Assembly: GCA_035942915.1 (NCBI GenBank) | Contig: DASZCR010000345.1 | Location: 1-30,184 of the forward strand | Reading direction: 5' to 3' | Source: DASZCR01 sp035942915 | GTDB lineage: Bacteria; Acidobacteriota; Blastocatellia; Pyrinomonadales; Pyrinomonadaceae | DNA length: 30,184 bases | Shown here: positions 16,153 through 25,000 of the stretch, piece by piece | Layout: each line of letters starts with the position of its first letter | How positions within the stretch are numbered: position 1 is the first letter of the stretch | Notes under the pieces: generated by a model | What the model was told of the DNA's origin: nothing | The model's database searches: none | The model's input: only the letters and a program-made list of their open reading frames with translations | Position numbers and translations under genes: made by a program

Positions 16153-18045
16153 ATGCGAACCGCTATCAAGAGACTGTCGGTCTCACTCCTGACCTTCATG
16201 CTCTGTTCACACGCGCTGCTGGCGCAGAACCGGCCGACCGGCAAACCGGCCGCGAAGCCGACGGCCGGAGCGACGACGCGCGCCAGCGGCGCTACCAAGT
16301 CGCTGCACGCGCTCTTTGAATCCGAGTGGGAATGGACGATGGAGCAGTTCCCGACGTGGGCGTCGAGCCTCGGCGACCGCCGCTGGAACGACCTCTGGGA
16401 AGATGCCAGCATCGAGGCTATCGAGCGGCGCCACCAGCATCGCCTACAGACGCTGGCGCGCCTCAAGGCCATCGACCGCAAAGCTCTCTCGACGGCCGAC
16501 CAACTCAACTACGACCTCTTCCTCAAAGACCTTGAGATGGACATCGAGGAGCACAAGTTTCGCACCTACCTGCTCCCCATCAACCAGCGCGGCGGCATCC
16601 AGACCGCCGACGAGTTGGCCGAACTGCTGCGCTTCCAGACCGTGCAGGACTACAACGATTGGATTGCGCGCCTGCGCCGTTTCCCGCGCCTGATGGAGCA
16701 GACGATGGCGCTCATGCGCGAGGGCGTGCGCGCGCGGATTCTGTGGCCGAAGGTGACGCAGCAGCGCGTGCCCGCGCAGATTGAGAAGCAGATTGTCTCC
16801 GCGCCCGAAGAGAGTCCCTTCTACAAACCCTTCCGGCAGTTTCCCGACACCATCTCGGAGGCCGAACGCCAGCGCCTCACGCGGGAAGCGCGCGATGCTA
16901 TCTCGACCGACATTATCCCCGCCTTCAGACAACTGAAAGACTATTTCGAGCGCGAATATCTGCCCGCCTCTTTCGAACAGGTCGGCGTCTGGCAGATGCC
17001 GCAGGGCGGCGACTACTACGCCTTCCTCGCGCGCCGCTACACGACCACCGACGCCACGCCCGAACAGATTCACGAACGCGGCCTCTCGGAAGTCGCACGC
17101 ATCCGCGCCGAGATGCAGAAAATCATGACGCAGGTCGGCTTTCGGGGCACGCACAAAGAGTTCTTCAAGAAGCTCAGGACGGATGACGAGTTCTACTACA
17201 AGAAGCCGGAAGAGCTCCTTGAAGCCTATCGCGCCATCTCCAAACGCATCGACCCGCATCTGGTCAAAGTCTTCAAGACTTTGCCGCGCACGCCCTACGG
17301 TGTGATTCCCATCCCCGACAAGATTGCGCCCGACACGACGACGGCTTACTACAACAGCCCCGCGCCCGACGGCTCGCGCCCCGGCTACTACTACGTCAAT
17401 CTCTACAAGCCGGAGACGCGCCCGAAGTGGGAGATGATGGCGCTCTCGCTGCACGAGGCCGTGCCCGGCCATCACCTACAGATTGCGCGCGCGCAGGAAC
17501 TCGGCGAGATTCCGAAGTTCCGACGCTACGGCGGCTACACGGCCTTCATCGAAGGATGGGGACTCTACGCCGAATCTCTCGGCGACGACATGGGCCTCTA
17601 CGACGACCCCTACTCGAAGTTCGGGCAACTGACTTATGAGATGTGGCGCGCCGTCCGGCTCGTCGTCGATACCGGGATGCACCACTTCAAGTGGGACAGG
17701 CAGCGCGCGATTGACTACTTCCTCGACAACGCCGCCAAGACCGAACTCGACGTGCGCAACGAAATCGACCGCTACATCACCATGCCGGGACAGGCGCTCG
17801 CCTACAAGACCGGCGAACTCAAGCTCAAAGAGTTGCGCGCACGCGCGAGCAGCGAACTCGGCGCGTCGTTCGACATCCGCGAGTTTCACGACATCGTGCT
17901 CGGCTCCGGCGCAGTCCCGCTCGACGTGCTCGAACGCAACGTTAACCAATGGATTACGGCGCAGAAACGCGCGGCCGCCGAACGCCAGCGCACGACCGAG
18001 CGGACGCCGCGACGCACGGCCGTCGCGCCTCGCGTCGGTCGTTGA
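16153..18045 (+). CDS. Secreted DUF885 family protein (putative zinc metallopeptidase)
   Basis: This 630-residue protein begins with a Sec signal peptide (RTAIKRLSVSLLTFMLCSHALLA, cleaved before QNRP), then a short Pro/Ala/Thr-rich linker. The rest follows the DUF885 pattern, including YYYVNLYKPETRPKWEM, the HExxxGHH motif LHEAVPGHHLQ (H434, E435, H440, H441) and AFIEGWGLYAE further on. Members are regarded as zinc-dependent carboxypeptidase-like peptidases, mostly uncharacterised; the substrate is unknown. ATG 16153 is supported by the signal peptide, with a weak GAGG 11 bases upstream. It heads a plus-strand run (DUF885, hutF, M20, exported protein), with 37 bases to hutF. Length is normal for the family. 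Confidence 0.92.
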   Translation: MRTAIKRLSVSLLTFMLCSHALLAQNRPTGKPAAKPTAGATTRASGATKSLHALFESEWEWTMEQFPTWASSLGDRRWNDLWEDASIEAIERRHQHRLQTLARLKAIDRKALSTADQLNYDLFLKDLEMDIEEHKFRTYLLPINQRGGIQTADELAELLRFQTVQDYNDWIARLRRFPRLMEQTMALMREGVRARILWPKVTQQRVPAQIEKQIVSAPEESPFYKPFRQFPDTISEAERQRLTREARDAISTDIIPAFRQLKDYFEREYLPASFEQVGVWQMPQGGDYYAFLARRYTTTDATPEQIHERGLSEVARIRAEMQKIMTQVGFRGTHKEFFKKLRTDDEFYYKKPEELLEAYRAISKRIDPHLVKVFKTLPRTPYGVIPIPDKIAPDTTTAYYNSPAPDGSRPGYYYVNLYKPETRPKWEMMALSLHEAVPGHHLQIARAQELGEIPKFRRYGGYTAFIEGWGLYAESLGDDMGLYDDPYSKFGQLTYEMWRAVRLVVDTGMHHFKWDRQRAIDYFLDNAAKTELDVRNEIDRYITMPGQALAYKTGELKLKELRARASSELGASFDIREFHDIVLGSGAVPLDVLERNVNQWITAQKRAAAERQRTTERTPRRTAVAPRVGR

Positions 18046-18082
18046 AGTTCTCTGTGTGGAGAGTCGGTTTGAAGAGTGGGCG

Positions 18083-19597
18083 ATGAGCCGAGCGGCCGAG
18101 ACCAACGAACGAGATGCAGGAGACGGGTCGGGGACGGCCTTCGTGCCCGACCTTCTCTACACGGGCGAGCGATTCCTGCAAGATGCGGCGCTCGTCTGCG
18201 ACGCCGCCGGAGCCATCCTCTCAATCACCCCGGTCGCGGAACTCAAGGCGAGCAATTATCCCGGCCGCGTCGTCAGTCTCAAAGGGCGTGCCCTGCTGCC
18301 CGGCCTCGTCAACGCGCACTCGCACGCCTTCCAGCGCGTCATTCGCGGCCGCACCGAATACCGCAGCGCACGTCATAAAAGCGACTCTTTCTGGACGTGG
18401 CGCGAGATGATGTACGCCGCCGCCGCCCGCCTCACGCCCGAAGACCTCTACGACGCCTCGCGCATGGCCTTCGCCGAGATGGCTCTGTGCGGCATCACGA
18501 CGGTTGGCGAGTTTCACTACCTCCACCGCACGCCCGCAGGCGACCCGTACGATGACCCGAACCTGCTGGCGCGTCAGGTCGTGCGCGCCGCGCGCGACAC
18601 GGGCTTGCGCATCGCCCTGCTGCGCGTCGCCTACGCGCGCTCAGGCTTTCGCCTCCCACCCAACGAGAGACAGCGGCGCTTCATCGAGACAGACCCGGAC
18701 GAATATCTCCGCAACCTCGCAGACCTGCGCGCCGCACTCGCGCACGACGACGCGCCGGACGCGCACCGCACCGCTTGGGTCGGCCTTGCGCCGCACAGCA
18801 TCCGCGCCGTCCCTCTCAACTACCTGCACGAGATTATCGCCTACGCCGACGCCGAAGCGTTGCCCGTCCACATGCACCTTGCTGAGCAGCCCGCCGAGTT
18901 AGAAGCCTGCCGCGCCGAACACCGCCGCACACCCGTCGAACTGCTCTTCGCCGAAGGCTTGGTCGGCGCACAGTTCACGGCCGTCCACGCCGTCCACATC
19001 ACGCCCGAAGAGGCGCGCTCACTCGGCGAGTTCGCCGCTGTGGTCTGCGCTTGCCCGACGACCGAACGCAACCTCGGCGACGGCATCGTGCCCGCCGACC
19101 TGCTCTTCAGAGAGGGCGTCCGCATCTCGCTCGGCACAGATAGTCAGACGCAGATTGACCTGCTCGAAGACGCGCGCGAACTCGAATACCACCTGCGCCT
19201 GCGCAAGCTCGAACGCGCCGTGCTGTCGCCGCGCCGCGACTCCGTGCTGGTCGCCTTCCCAAGCGGCGCGACCGAAGAACGCGAAAGCCCCTCGCTGCTG
19301 GCCGCAGAGCTCTTCGAGTGTGCGACGGTGCACGGTACGCGCAGCACCGCCGCGCCCGGCTCAGGTCTCCTCGCGCCGGGCAGTCCGGCCGACTTTTTCA
19401 CCGTCGATTTAAACGACCCCTCCATCGCCGGAGCGTCTGCCGAAGACCTCCTCGCCGTCGTCGTCTTCTCCGCGACGCGGACTGCCGTCCGCGACGTGTG
19501 TGTCGGCGGTCGCTTCATCGTCGCAGACGGACGCCACGCGGCGCAGCATGAGATTGTCGAACGCTTCGCCGCGCTCCAACGCAGGCTTTGGTCTTAA
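18083..19597 (+). CDS. hutF: Formimidoylglutamate deiminase
   Basis: This 504-residue amidohydrolase-superfamily enzyme converts N-formimidoyl-L-glutamate to N-formyl-L-glutamate and ammonia in histidine breakdown. Visible metal and active-site motifs are VNAHSHAFQR (H79, H81), VHMHLAEQ (H263, H265), HAVHIT (H302, H305) and LGTDSQTQIDL (D353). HSHAFQR and GTDSQ are characteristic of HutF rather than of HutI or guanine deaminases. ATG 18083 is chosen because residues before it are translation of the DUF885 3' end in another frame; the ribosome binding site is weak. It is somewhat longer than typical HutF (about 450 residues), with a hydrophilic N-terminal extension and an extra loop near residues 385-410. 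hutH, hutU, hutI and hutG are not in the window. An M20 deacylase gene starts 12 bases downstream. Confidence 0.9.
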   Translation: MSRAAETNERDAGDGSGTAFVPDLLYTGERFLQDAALVCDAAGAILSITPVAELKASNYPGRVVSLKGRALLPGLVNAHSHAFQRVIRGRTEYRSARHKSDSFWTWREMMYAAAARLTPEDLYDASRMAFAEMALCGITTVGEFHYLHRTPAGDPYDDPNLLARQVVRAARDTGLRIALLRVAYARSGFRLPPNERQRRFIETDPDEYLRNLADLRAALAHDDAPDAHRTAWVGLAPHSIRAVPLNYLHEIIAYADAEALPVHMHLAEQPAELEACRAEHRRTPVELLFAEGLVGAQFTAVHAVHITPEEARSLGEFAAVVCACPTTERNLGDGIVPADLLFREGVRISLGTDSQTQIDLLEDARELEYHLRLRKLERAVLSPRRDSVLVAFPSGATEERESPSLLAAELFECATVHGTRSTAAPGSGLLAPGSPADFFTVDLNDPSIAGASAEDLLAVVVFSATRTAVRDVCVGGRFIVADGRHAAQHEIVERFAALQRRLWS

Positions 19598-19609
19598 CGG
19601 AAACAGCGC

Positions 19610-20743
19610 ATGAACGCCAAAGAAATCCTCGCCGACCTTGTCGGCATCAACTCCGTCTCAGCGCGGCCGAACAGGCAGGTGATTGACTACGCCGCCGCGC
19701 TCGTCGAACGACTCAGGCTGCACCCGCGCCTGCACACTTACAAAGACGCGCGCGGCGTCGAGAAGACGCAGTTGATTGCTCTCTCTCCGAATGCCACCGA
19801 CAACGGCGAAGCAATTGAACTCGCGCTCGTCGGCCACACTGATACCGTCCCCTTCGACCCGGCATGGACGGACGCTCTCAAACTCACAGAGCGCGACGCA
19901 CGTCTCTACGGGCGCGGCGCGTGCGACACGAAAGGCTTCATCGCGGCCGCGCTGACGGCGCTCTCACACGCGCCTCTCGCGGACTTGCGTCGCCCGCTCG
20001 CACTGATTCTCACGGCCGACGAGGAAGTGGGCTGCATCGGCGCGAAGCATCTGGTTGAGACGAAGGCTCTCGGCAGCGTCCGTTACGCCGTCGTCGGCGA
20101 GCCGACGCGTCTGCAACCGATGCGCGCGGGCAAGGGCTACTGTCTGGCGGAAGTGACGGTCAGAGGCCGCGAGGGTCACAGCGCCTATCCTGCGCTCGGC
20201 GCGTCGGCCATCCTCCGCGCGGCGCGTCTGGTGACGCGCGTCGAGGCCGTCGCCGAAGAACTCAAGGCGGACGAGCACCGGATGTTCGACCCGCCTTACA
20301 CGACCGTCAACGTCGGCTTGATTAACGGCGGCACGGCCAAGAACATCATCGCGGGCGAGTGTCGCTTCACGCTCGAATGGCGTCCCGTGCCGGGTCAGAG
20401 CGCGCGTCGCTTTGTCGAATTGGTCGAGCGCGAGATGGAACTGCTGCGCGCAGAGGACGCAGACTTCGCCTGCACGCTCGACGTGCTGCGCCTCGATGAG
20501 AGCGTCGAGACGCCCGCCGAATCCGCGCTCGTGCGCGCCCTTGAAGCGGCTTCCGGCCTGCCTGCGGGCGCGGTCGCCTTCGGCACGGAAGCGCCTGAGA
20601 TGCGCGCTCTCGGAGCCGAGGCGGTCGTCTTCGGCCCCGGCGACATCCGCGTGGCGCACCGCACGGGCGAATACGTCCCCATCGAAGAGCTCGAACGCTG
20701 CGCCGCGATTCTCGGACAGATGATTGAACGCTTCTGCGCGTAA
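19610..20743 (+). CDS. M20 family deacylase, acetylornithine deacetylase (ArgE)-like
   Basis: This 377-residue enzyme has the full M20 di-zinc set: H76 in GHTDTVP with the supporting D78, D106 in GRGACDTKGF, catalytic E138 and E139 in TADEEVG, E164 in VGEPT and H350 in RVAHRTGEYVP. A dimerisation domain lies between about residues 170 and 280. By motif it is closest to ArgE, which hydrolyses N-acetylornithine. It begins 12 bases after hutF and is very likely translated from the same mRNA. Because HutF makes N-formylglutamate, this enzyme could instead act as the N-formylglutamate deformylase of the pathway; that is inference from position alone. GGAA lies eight bases before the ATG. No signal peptide. 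Confidence 0.88.
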   Translation: MNAKEILADLVGINSVSARPNRQVIDYAAALVERLRLHPRLHTYKDARGVEKTQLIALSPNATDNGEAIELALVGHTDTVPFDPAWTDALKLTERDARLYGRGACDTKGFIAAALTALSHAPLADLRRPLALILTADEEVGCIGAKHLVETKALGSVRYAVVGEPTRLQPMRAGKGYCLAEVTVRGREGHSAYPALGASAILRAARLVTRVEAVAEELKADEHRMFDPPYTTVNVGLINGGTAKNIIAGECRFTLEWRPVPGQSARRFVELVEREMELLRAEDADFACTLDVLRLDESVETPAESALVRALEAASGLPAGAVAFGTEAPEMRALGAEAVVFGPGDIRVAHRTGEYVPIEELERCAAILGQMIERFCA

Positions 20744-20855
20744 GGCGCAAGGAACAGCAGCAGGGTTTATTTGTTTTCGTGTGCGGGCATCTTAGAGGGT
20801 GGCGCGCGGCATCTTGATTGTCTTCGGGGCCTGCCCGTCGTAAGCTTTTAACTCG

Positions 20856-21959
20856 ATGAATTTCATGCGCCGTTTTCTCCTCTACACATTGCTGTTGGTC
20901 ATCGCCGCCTCCTGCTCGTCCGCGTCGGCGCAGGCGCCGGACGCGCCGTTGACGAATGACGAGTTCGTGCGTCTGCTGCGTCAGATTCCTTCGCGTCCAG
21001 ACCTCAAGGCCGAACTGGTCAACGAAGTCAGGCGACGCGGCATCAACTTTCCTCTGACGAGCGGCCTGCGCTCGCTCATCGCCACCAAAAGCGGCAACGA
21101 TGCAGACCTCCGCCGCACGCTCGAAGAGGCCGAGCGCCGCCGCCTGAACCCGACGGCCGCCGCGCTCCCGCCAGAAGCGGAAGCCCGCGAGGTGCTCGCG
21201 CGTGCGCGCGAAGCCACGCTCGCCGCCGCCGACCAGATGCCGGACTTCGTCGTGCGCCAGCAGATAATCCGCTCGCTTGCCAGAGGCGAGACCAAGAACT
21301 GGAACGTGCAGGACAGACTCACGGTCGCCGTCAGTTTCCGCCCCAGTGACGGCGAACGCTACCGCGTCCTCGCCGTCAACGGCATTCCCGTTCCCGAAGC
21401 GGAGGCGAAAGAGGGCGCGTCTTATTCCGATTCCAGCGGCGCGAGTTCGACCGGCGAATACGTCTCGCGCCTCGTCGGGCTCTTCCGCGAAGAGAGCCGG
21501 ACGGACTTCCGCACGCTCGACACGGACACGCTGCGCGGACGCCGCGCCGTCGTCTACGAGTACGCCATCAAGAAGGAGAACTCCCGCTCGGTCGTCTCCT
21601 ACGGGACGGGTGCGGCCGAACAGGCCGTTATCGTCGGCACGCGCGGGCGCATCTGGATAGACCGCGAGACCTTCCGCGTCCTGCGCCTCGAAGCCATCTC
21701 GACCGACCTGCCTGCCGATTTTCCCGTCTCGGCGACGACCAACGTTATCGACTACGACTGGGTGACGATTGCCGACCGTCAATATCTGCTGCCCGTGCGC
21801 GCCGTCGTCGAGATGACCGGCCGACAGCGCAGCGAGATGTTCCAGACGCGCAACGACGTGCGCTTCCGCAACTATCAGAAGTACGGCTCGGAGGTGCGCG
21901 TCATCGAGGAAGACATCGAGGACGAAGAACCTCAGCAGCAGCCGGAGAAGAAACCCTAG
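20856..21959 (+). CDS. Exported protein of unknown function
   Basis: This 367-residue protein has a Sec signal peptide (MRRFLLYTLLLVIAASC then SSASA, cleaved before QAPDAP). The cysteine is not in a canonical lipobox, because Ala occupies the -3 position. Residues 35-110 are Arg/Glu-rich and helical. The rest is beta-rich and ends in an acidic, Gln/Lys-rich tail (EEDIEDEEPQQQPEKKP). It resembles exported proteins common in Acidobacteriota that have no assigned function. ATG 20856 and ATG 20865 are both possible starts; neither has a good ribosome binding site. It follows the M20 gene by 112 bases, so it may have its own promoter, and it ends at a strong terminator. Confidence 0.8.
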   Translation: MNFMRRFLLYTLLLVIAASCSSASAQAPDAPLTNDEFVRLLRQIPSRPDLKAELVNEVRRRGINFPLTSGLRSLIATKSGNDADLRRTLEEAERRRLNPTAAALPPEAEAREVLARAREATLAAADQMPDFVVRQQIIRSLARGETKNWNVQDRLTVAVSFRPSDGERYRVLAVNGIPVPEAEAKEGASYSDSSGASSTGEYVSRLVGLFREESRTDFRTLDTDTLRGRRAVVYEYAIKKENSRSVVSYGTGAAEQAVIVGTRGRIWIDRETFRVLRLEAISTDLPADFPVSATTNVIDYDWVTIADRQYLLPVRAVVEMTGRQRSEMFQTRNDVRFRNYQKYGSEVRVIEEDIEDEEPQQQPEKKP

Positions 21960-21991
21960 CGTGGCGTTGTTCGCAGGGTTGCAAAACACAA

Positions 21992-22030
21992 TCAGGGCAG
22001 AGGATGTCTCCTCTGCCCTGACGTGTTTTT
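21992..22030. terminator. Strong hairpin terminator between convergent genes
   Basis: A 13-base-pair perfect stem (21992-22004 with 22009-22021) closes a TGTC loop and is followed on the plus strand by a T5 run at 22026-22030. It lies between the stops of the exported-protein gene (plus) and kgd (minus). On the minus strand the stem is followed by ATTGTGTTTTG, so it probably works in both directions. Confidence 0.92.
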
Positions 22031-22050
22031 CGGCGATTGAATGTGCGGCC

Positions 22051-25000
22051 TTACGAAGTCGGCTGACCGGCGTTGGCATCGACGCTCGCGCCGGAGACGA
22101 AGGGCGCGTGCTCCGTCAGCGCGTCGTCGACGAGTTGGCGTTGCTCCATCTCGTGGACGGCGTAGGAGCCTGTGGCGGGGCTGGCAGAAGCGGCGCGCCC
22201 TGCGTAGTAAGGACGTTCGCAGCGCGGCAGCATGTTCATCAGGCGCGGCTCGACGAACGTCCAGCCGCCCATGTTCTTCGGCTCCTCCTGCGCCCAGACG
22301 AGTTGCGCCGCATTCGGATAGCTCGCAAAAATCTCGCGCAGACGCCCTTCGGGGAACGGGTAGAACTGTTCGAGACGAATGATAGCCACGCGCTCGTCGC
22401 CCGCCTTCCGTCGCGCCGCCGCGAGGTCGTAGAAGACCTTGCCGCTGCACAGGACGAGCCGTCTGACGGCCTCGCGGTTGCTCACCTCCGTGTCGTCTAT
22501 CACGGGCAGGAAGCCGCCATTCGTCAACTGCTCGACCGTCGAGGTGGCGGCCGGAAGGCGCAGCAGGCTCTTCGGCGTCATAACGACAAGCGGGCGCGCC
22601 GTCTCCTGCTTGACCTGTCGGCGCAGCAGGTGGAAATACTGCGCGGGCGTCGTCGGATAGCAGACCTGCATGTTGTTCTCCGCACAGAGTTGCAGGTAGC
22701 GTTCGAGGCGCGCAGAAGAGTGTTCCGGCCCCTGTCCTTCGTAGCCGTGCGGCAGCAGGAGGACGAGGCGCGAGGGCTGTTGCCATTTGTCTACGCCGGG
22801 CGCGACGAACTGGTCGATGATGACCTGCGCGCCGTTGGCGAAGTCGCCGAACTGCGCTTCCCACATCACGAGCGCGTCGCGCGCGACGACCGAATAGCCA
22901 TACTCGAAGCCCATCACGCCCTGCTCGGAGAGCGAACTGTCGAAGACCTCGACGCGCGCCCGGCCTGAGCCGTCCGAGGCCAGTTCCGAGAGCGGCGTCC
23001 AAGCTTTGCCCGTCTGCGTGTCGTAGAGGATGGCGTGACGCTGGCTGAAAGTCCCGCGCCCGGAATCCTGTCCCGACAGACGCACCCTGACGCCTTCGAG
23101 ACCGAGCGAGCCGAAGGCCATCGCCTCGGCGAAAGCCCAATCCATCGCCACTTCGCCCGTCCCCATCTTGGCGCGGCGCGCAAGCTGGCTGACCATCTTC
23201 GGGTTGACGTTGAAGCCTTCGGGAACGACCGCGATGCGATGCGCCACGTCGCGTATCACGTCGCCGCTGACGCCTGTTTCAAAGACCGTCGAGCCGTCCT
23301 CTTCGGCGATGTGCGGCGGCGGTTCGGTGGTGGGTTTCCGCTGCGCGGCAATCTGCTTGGCGCGCGCCAGCGTCTCCTCGAAACGCGCGACCGTCACGCG
23401 GGTCATCTCTTCCACGTCGGCCTCCGTGAGCAAGCCTTCGCGCACGAGTCTCTGCGCGTAGACGGCGCGGACGCCCGGATGCGCCTTGACGCGCGCGTAC
23501 ATGAGCGGCTGCGTGTAACTCGGCTCGTCGCCCTCGTTGTGGCCGAGACGGCGGAAGCCGACCACGTCGAGGACGATGTCCTTGTTGAACTCCTGCCGGA
23601 AGTCGAGCGCGATGCGTAGGACGCGGAAGGCCGCTTCGGGGTCGTCGCCGTTGATGTGGAAGATGGGAAGCTGCGTCATCCGCGCCACGTCGGTCGAGTA
23701 GATGGTCGAGCGTCCGTGTTCGGGCGAGGTGGTGAAGCCAATCTGGTTGTTGACGATGACGTGAATCGTCCCGCCCGTGCGATAGCCTTTGAGGTCTGCG
23801 AGGTTCAGGGTCTCCATCACGATGCCCTGTCCGGCAAACGCCGCGTCGCCGTGCAGCAGCACGGGCAACGTGCGGTCGATGACCTCCTCGCGCGCGCTGC
23901 CCTCAGCCTGTAGCAAGTCCTGACGCGCACGCACCATGCCTTCAACCACCGGGTCAACGAACTCAAGATGGCTCGGATTCGGCGAGACCGTGACGCGCAC
24001 GCGGCGACCCGATTCGGTCGTGCGTTCGCCGGTCGCGCCCTGATGATATTTCACGTCGCCTTCGTCGGCCGGGAAGTTCGGATGCACCATCCCCTCGAAG
24101 GCCGTGAAGATTCTTTCGGCGAGGTCGCCGACGACGTTTGCCAGCACATTGAGACGCCCGCGATGCGCCATGCCGAGCGTAATCTCCTCGACGCCGCGCT
24201 CGCCCGCGCGTTCGACCAATTGGTCTAGGAGCGGGATGATGGTTTCGCAGCCTTCGAGCGAGAAGCGTTTCTGTCCGAGATACTTCGTGTGCAGGAAACG
24301 CTCGAACTGTTCGGCGTCAATCAGCTTCTGCAAGAGCCGCCGTTTGATTTCGGGCGCGAGCGGCTGCGGATTGACGAACTCCTCGCGGACGTGCTCGCGT
24401 ATCCAGAGCTTCTGCTCCTTGCTCTGGATGTGGCGATACTCGATGCCGACCTTGCCGCAGTAGGCGCGACGCAGGATGTCGAGTATCTCCCTGAGCGTCG
24501 CGCTCTCTCTGCCGCCGATGCCGCCCGTGATGAACTCGCGGTCTAAGTCCCAGATGGTCAGCCCGTAGGTCTCGATGTCGAGTTCGGGGTGATACTGCAC
24601 GGGCATCGCGTTGAGCGGGTCGATGTCGGCGATGAGGTGGCCGCGCACGCGGTAGGCGTTGATGAGTTCGAGGACGCGCGCCTCTTTGGCGATGTGGTCG
24701 CGCGTGTGGTCGCCGCCGAGGAGCGCCGGGTTGCGGTCGACAGACCAGCGCATCGGCTGATGCGGGATGCCGAGGTCGCGGAAAATCTGTTCGTAGAAAC
24801 CGTCTTCGCCGAGCAGTAGTTCGTGGACGCGCGCGAGAAACGCGCCCGACTCCGCGCCCTGTATGATGCGATGGTCGTAGGTCGAAGAGATGGTGAAAAT
24901 CTTGCTGATGCCGAGTTGCGACAAAGCCTCTGCGGCCATCGCGTGATACTCGGCCGGGTATTCAATCGCGCCGGTGGCGATAATCACGGATTGTCCGGCC

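Noticed and set aside
20367..22079. 570-codon minus-strand frame
   Set aside because: It runs antisense through two well-supported genes and across the strong terminator at 21992-22030.
21992..23140. 382-codon minus-strand frame in the kgd region
   Set aside because: It overlaps the C-terminal E1 part of kgd in another frame; its Arg/Ala-rich content is a frame shadow.
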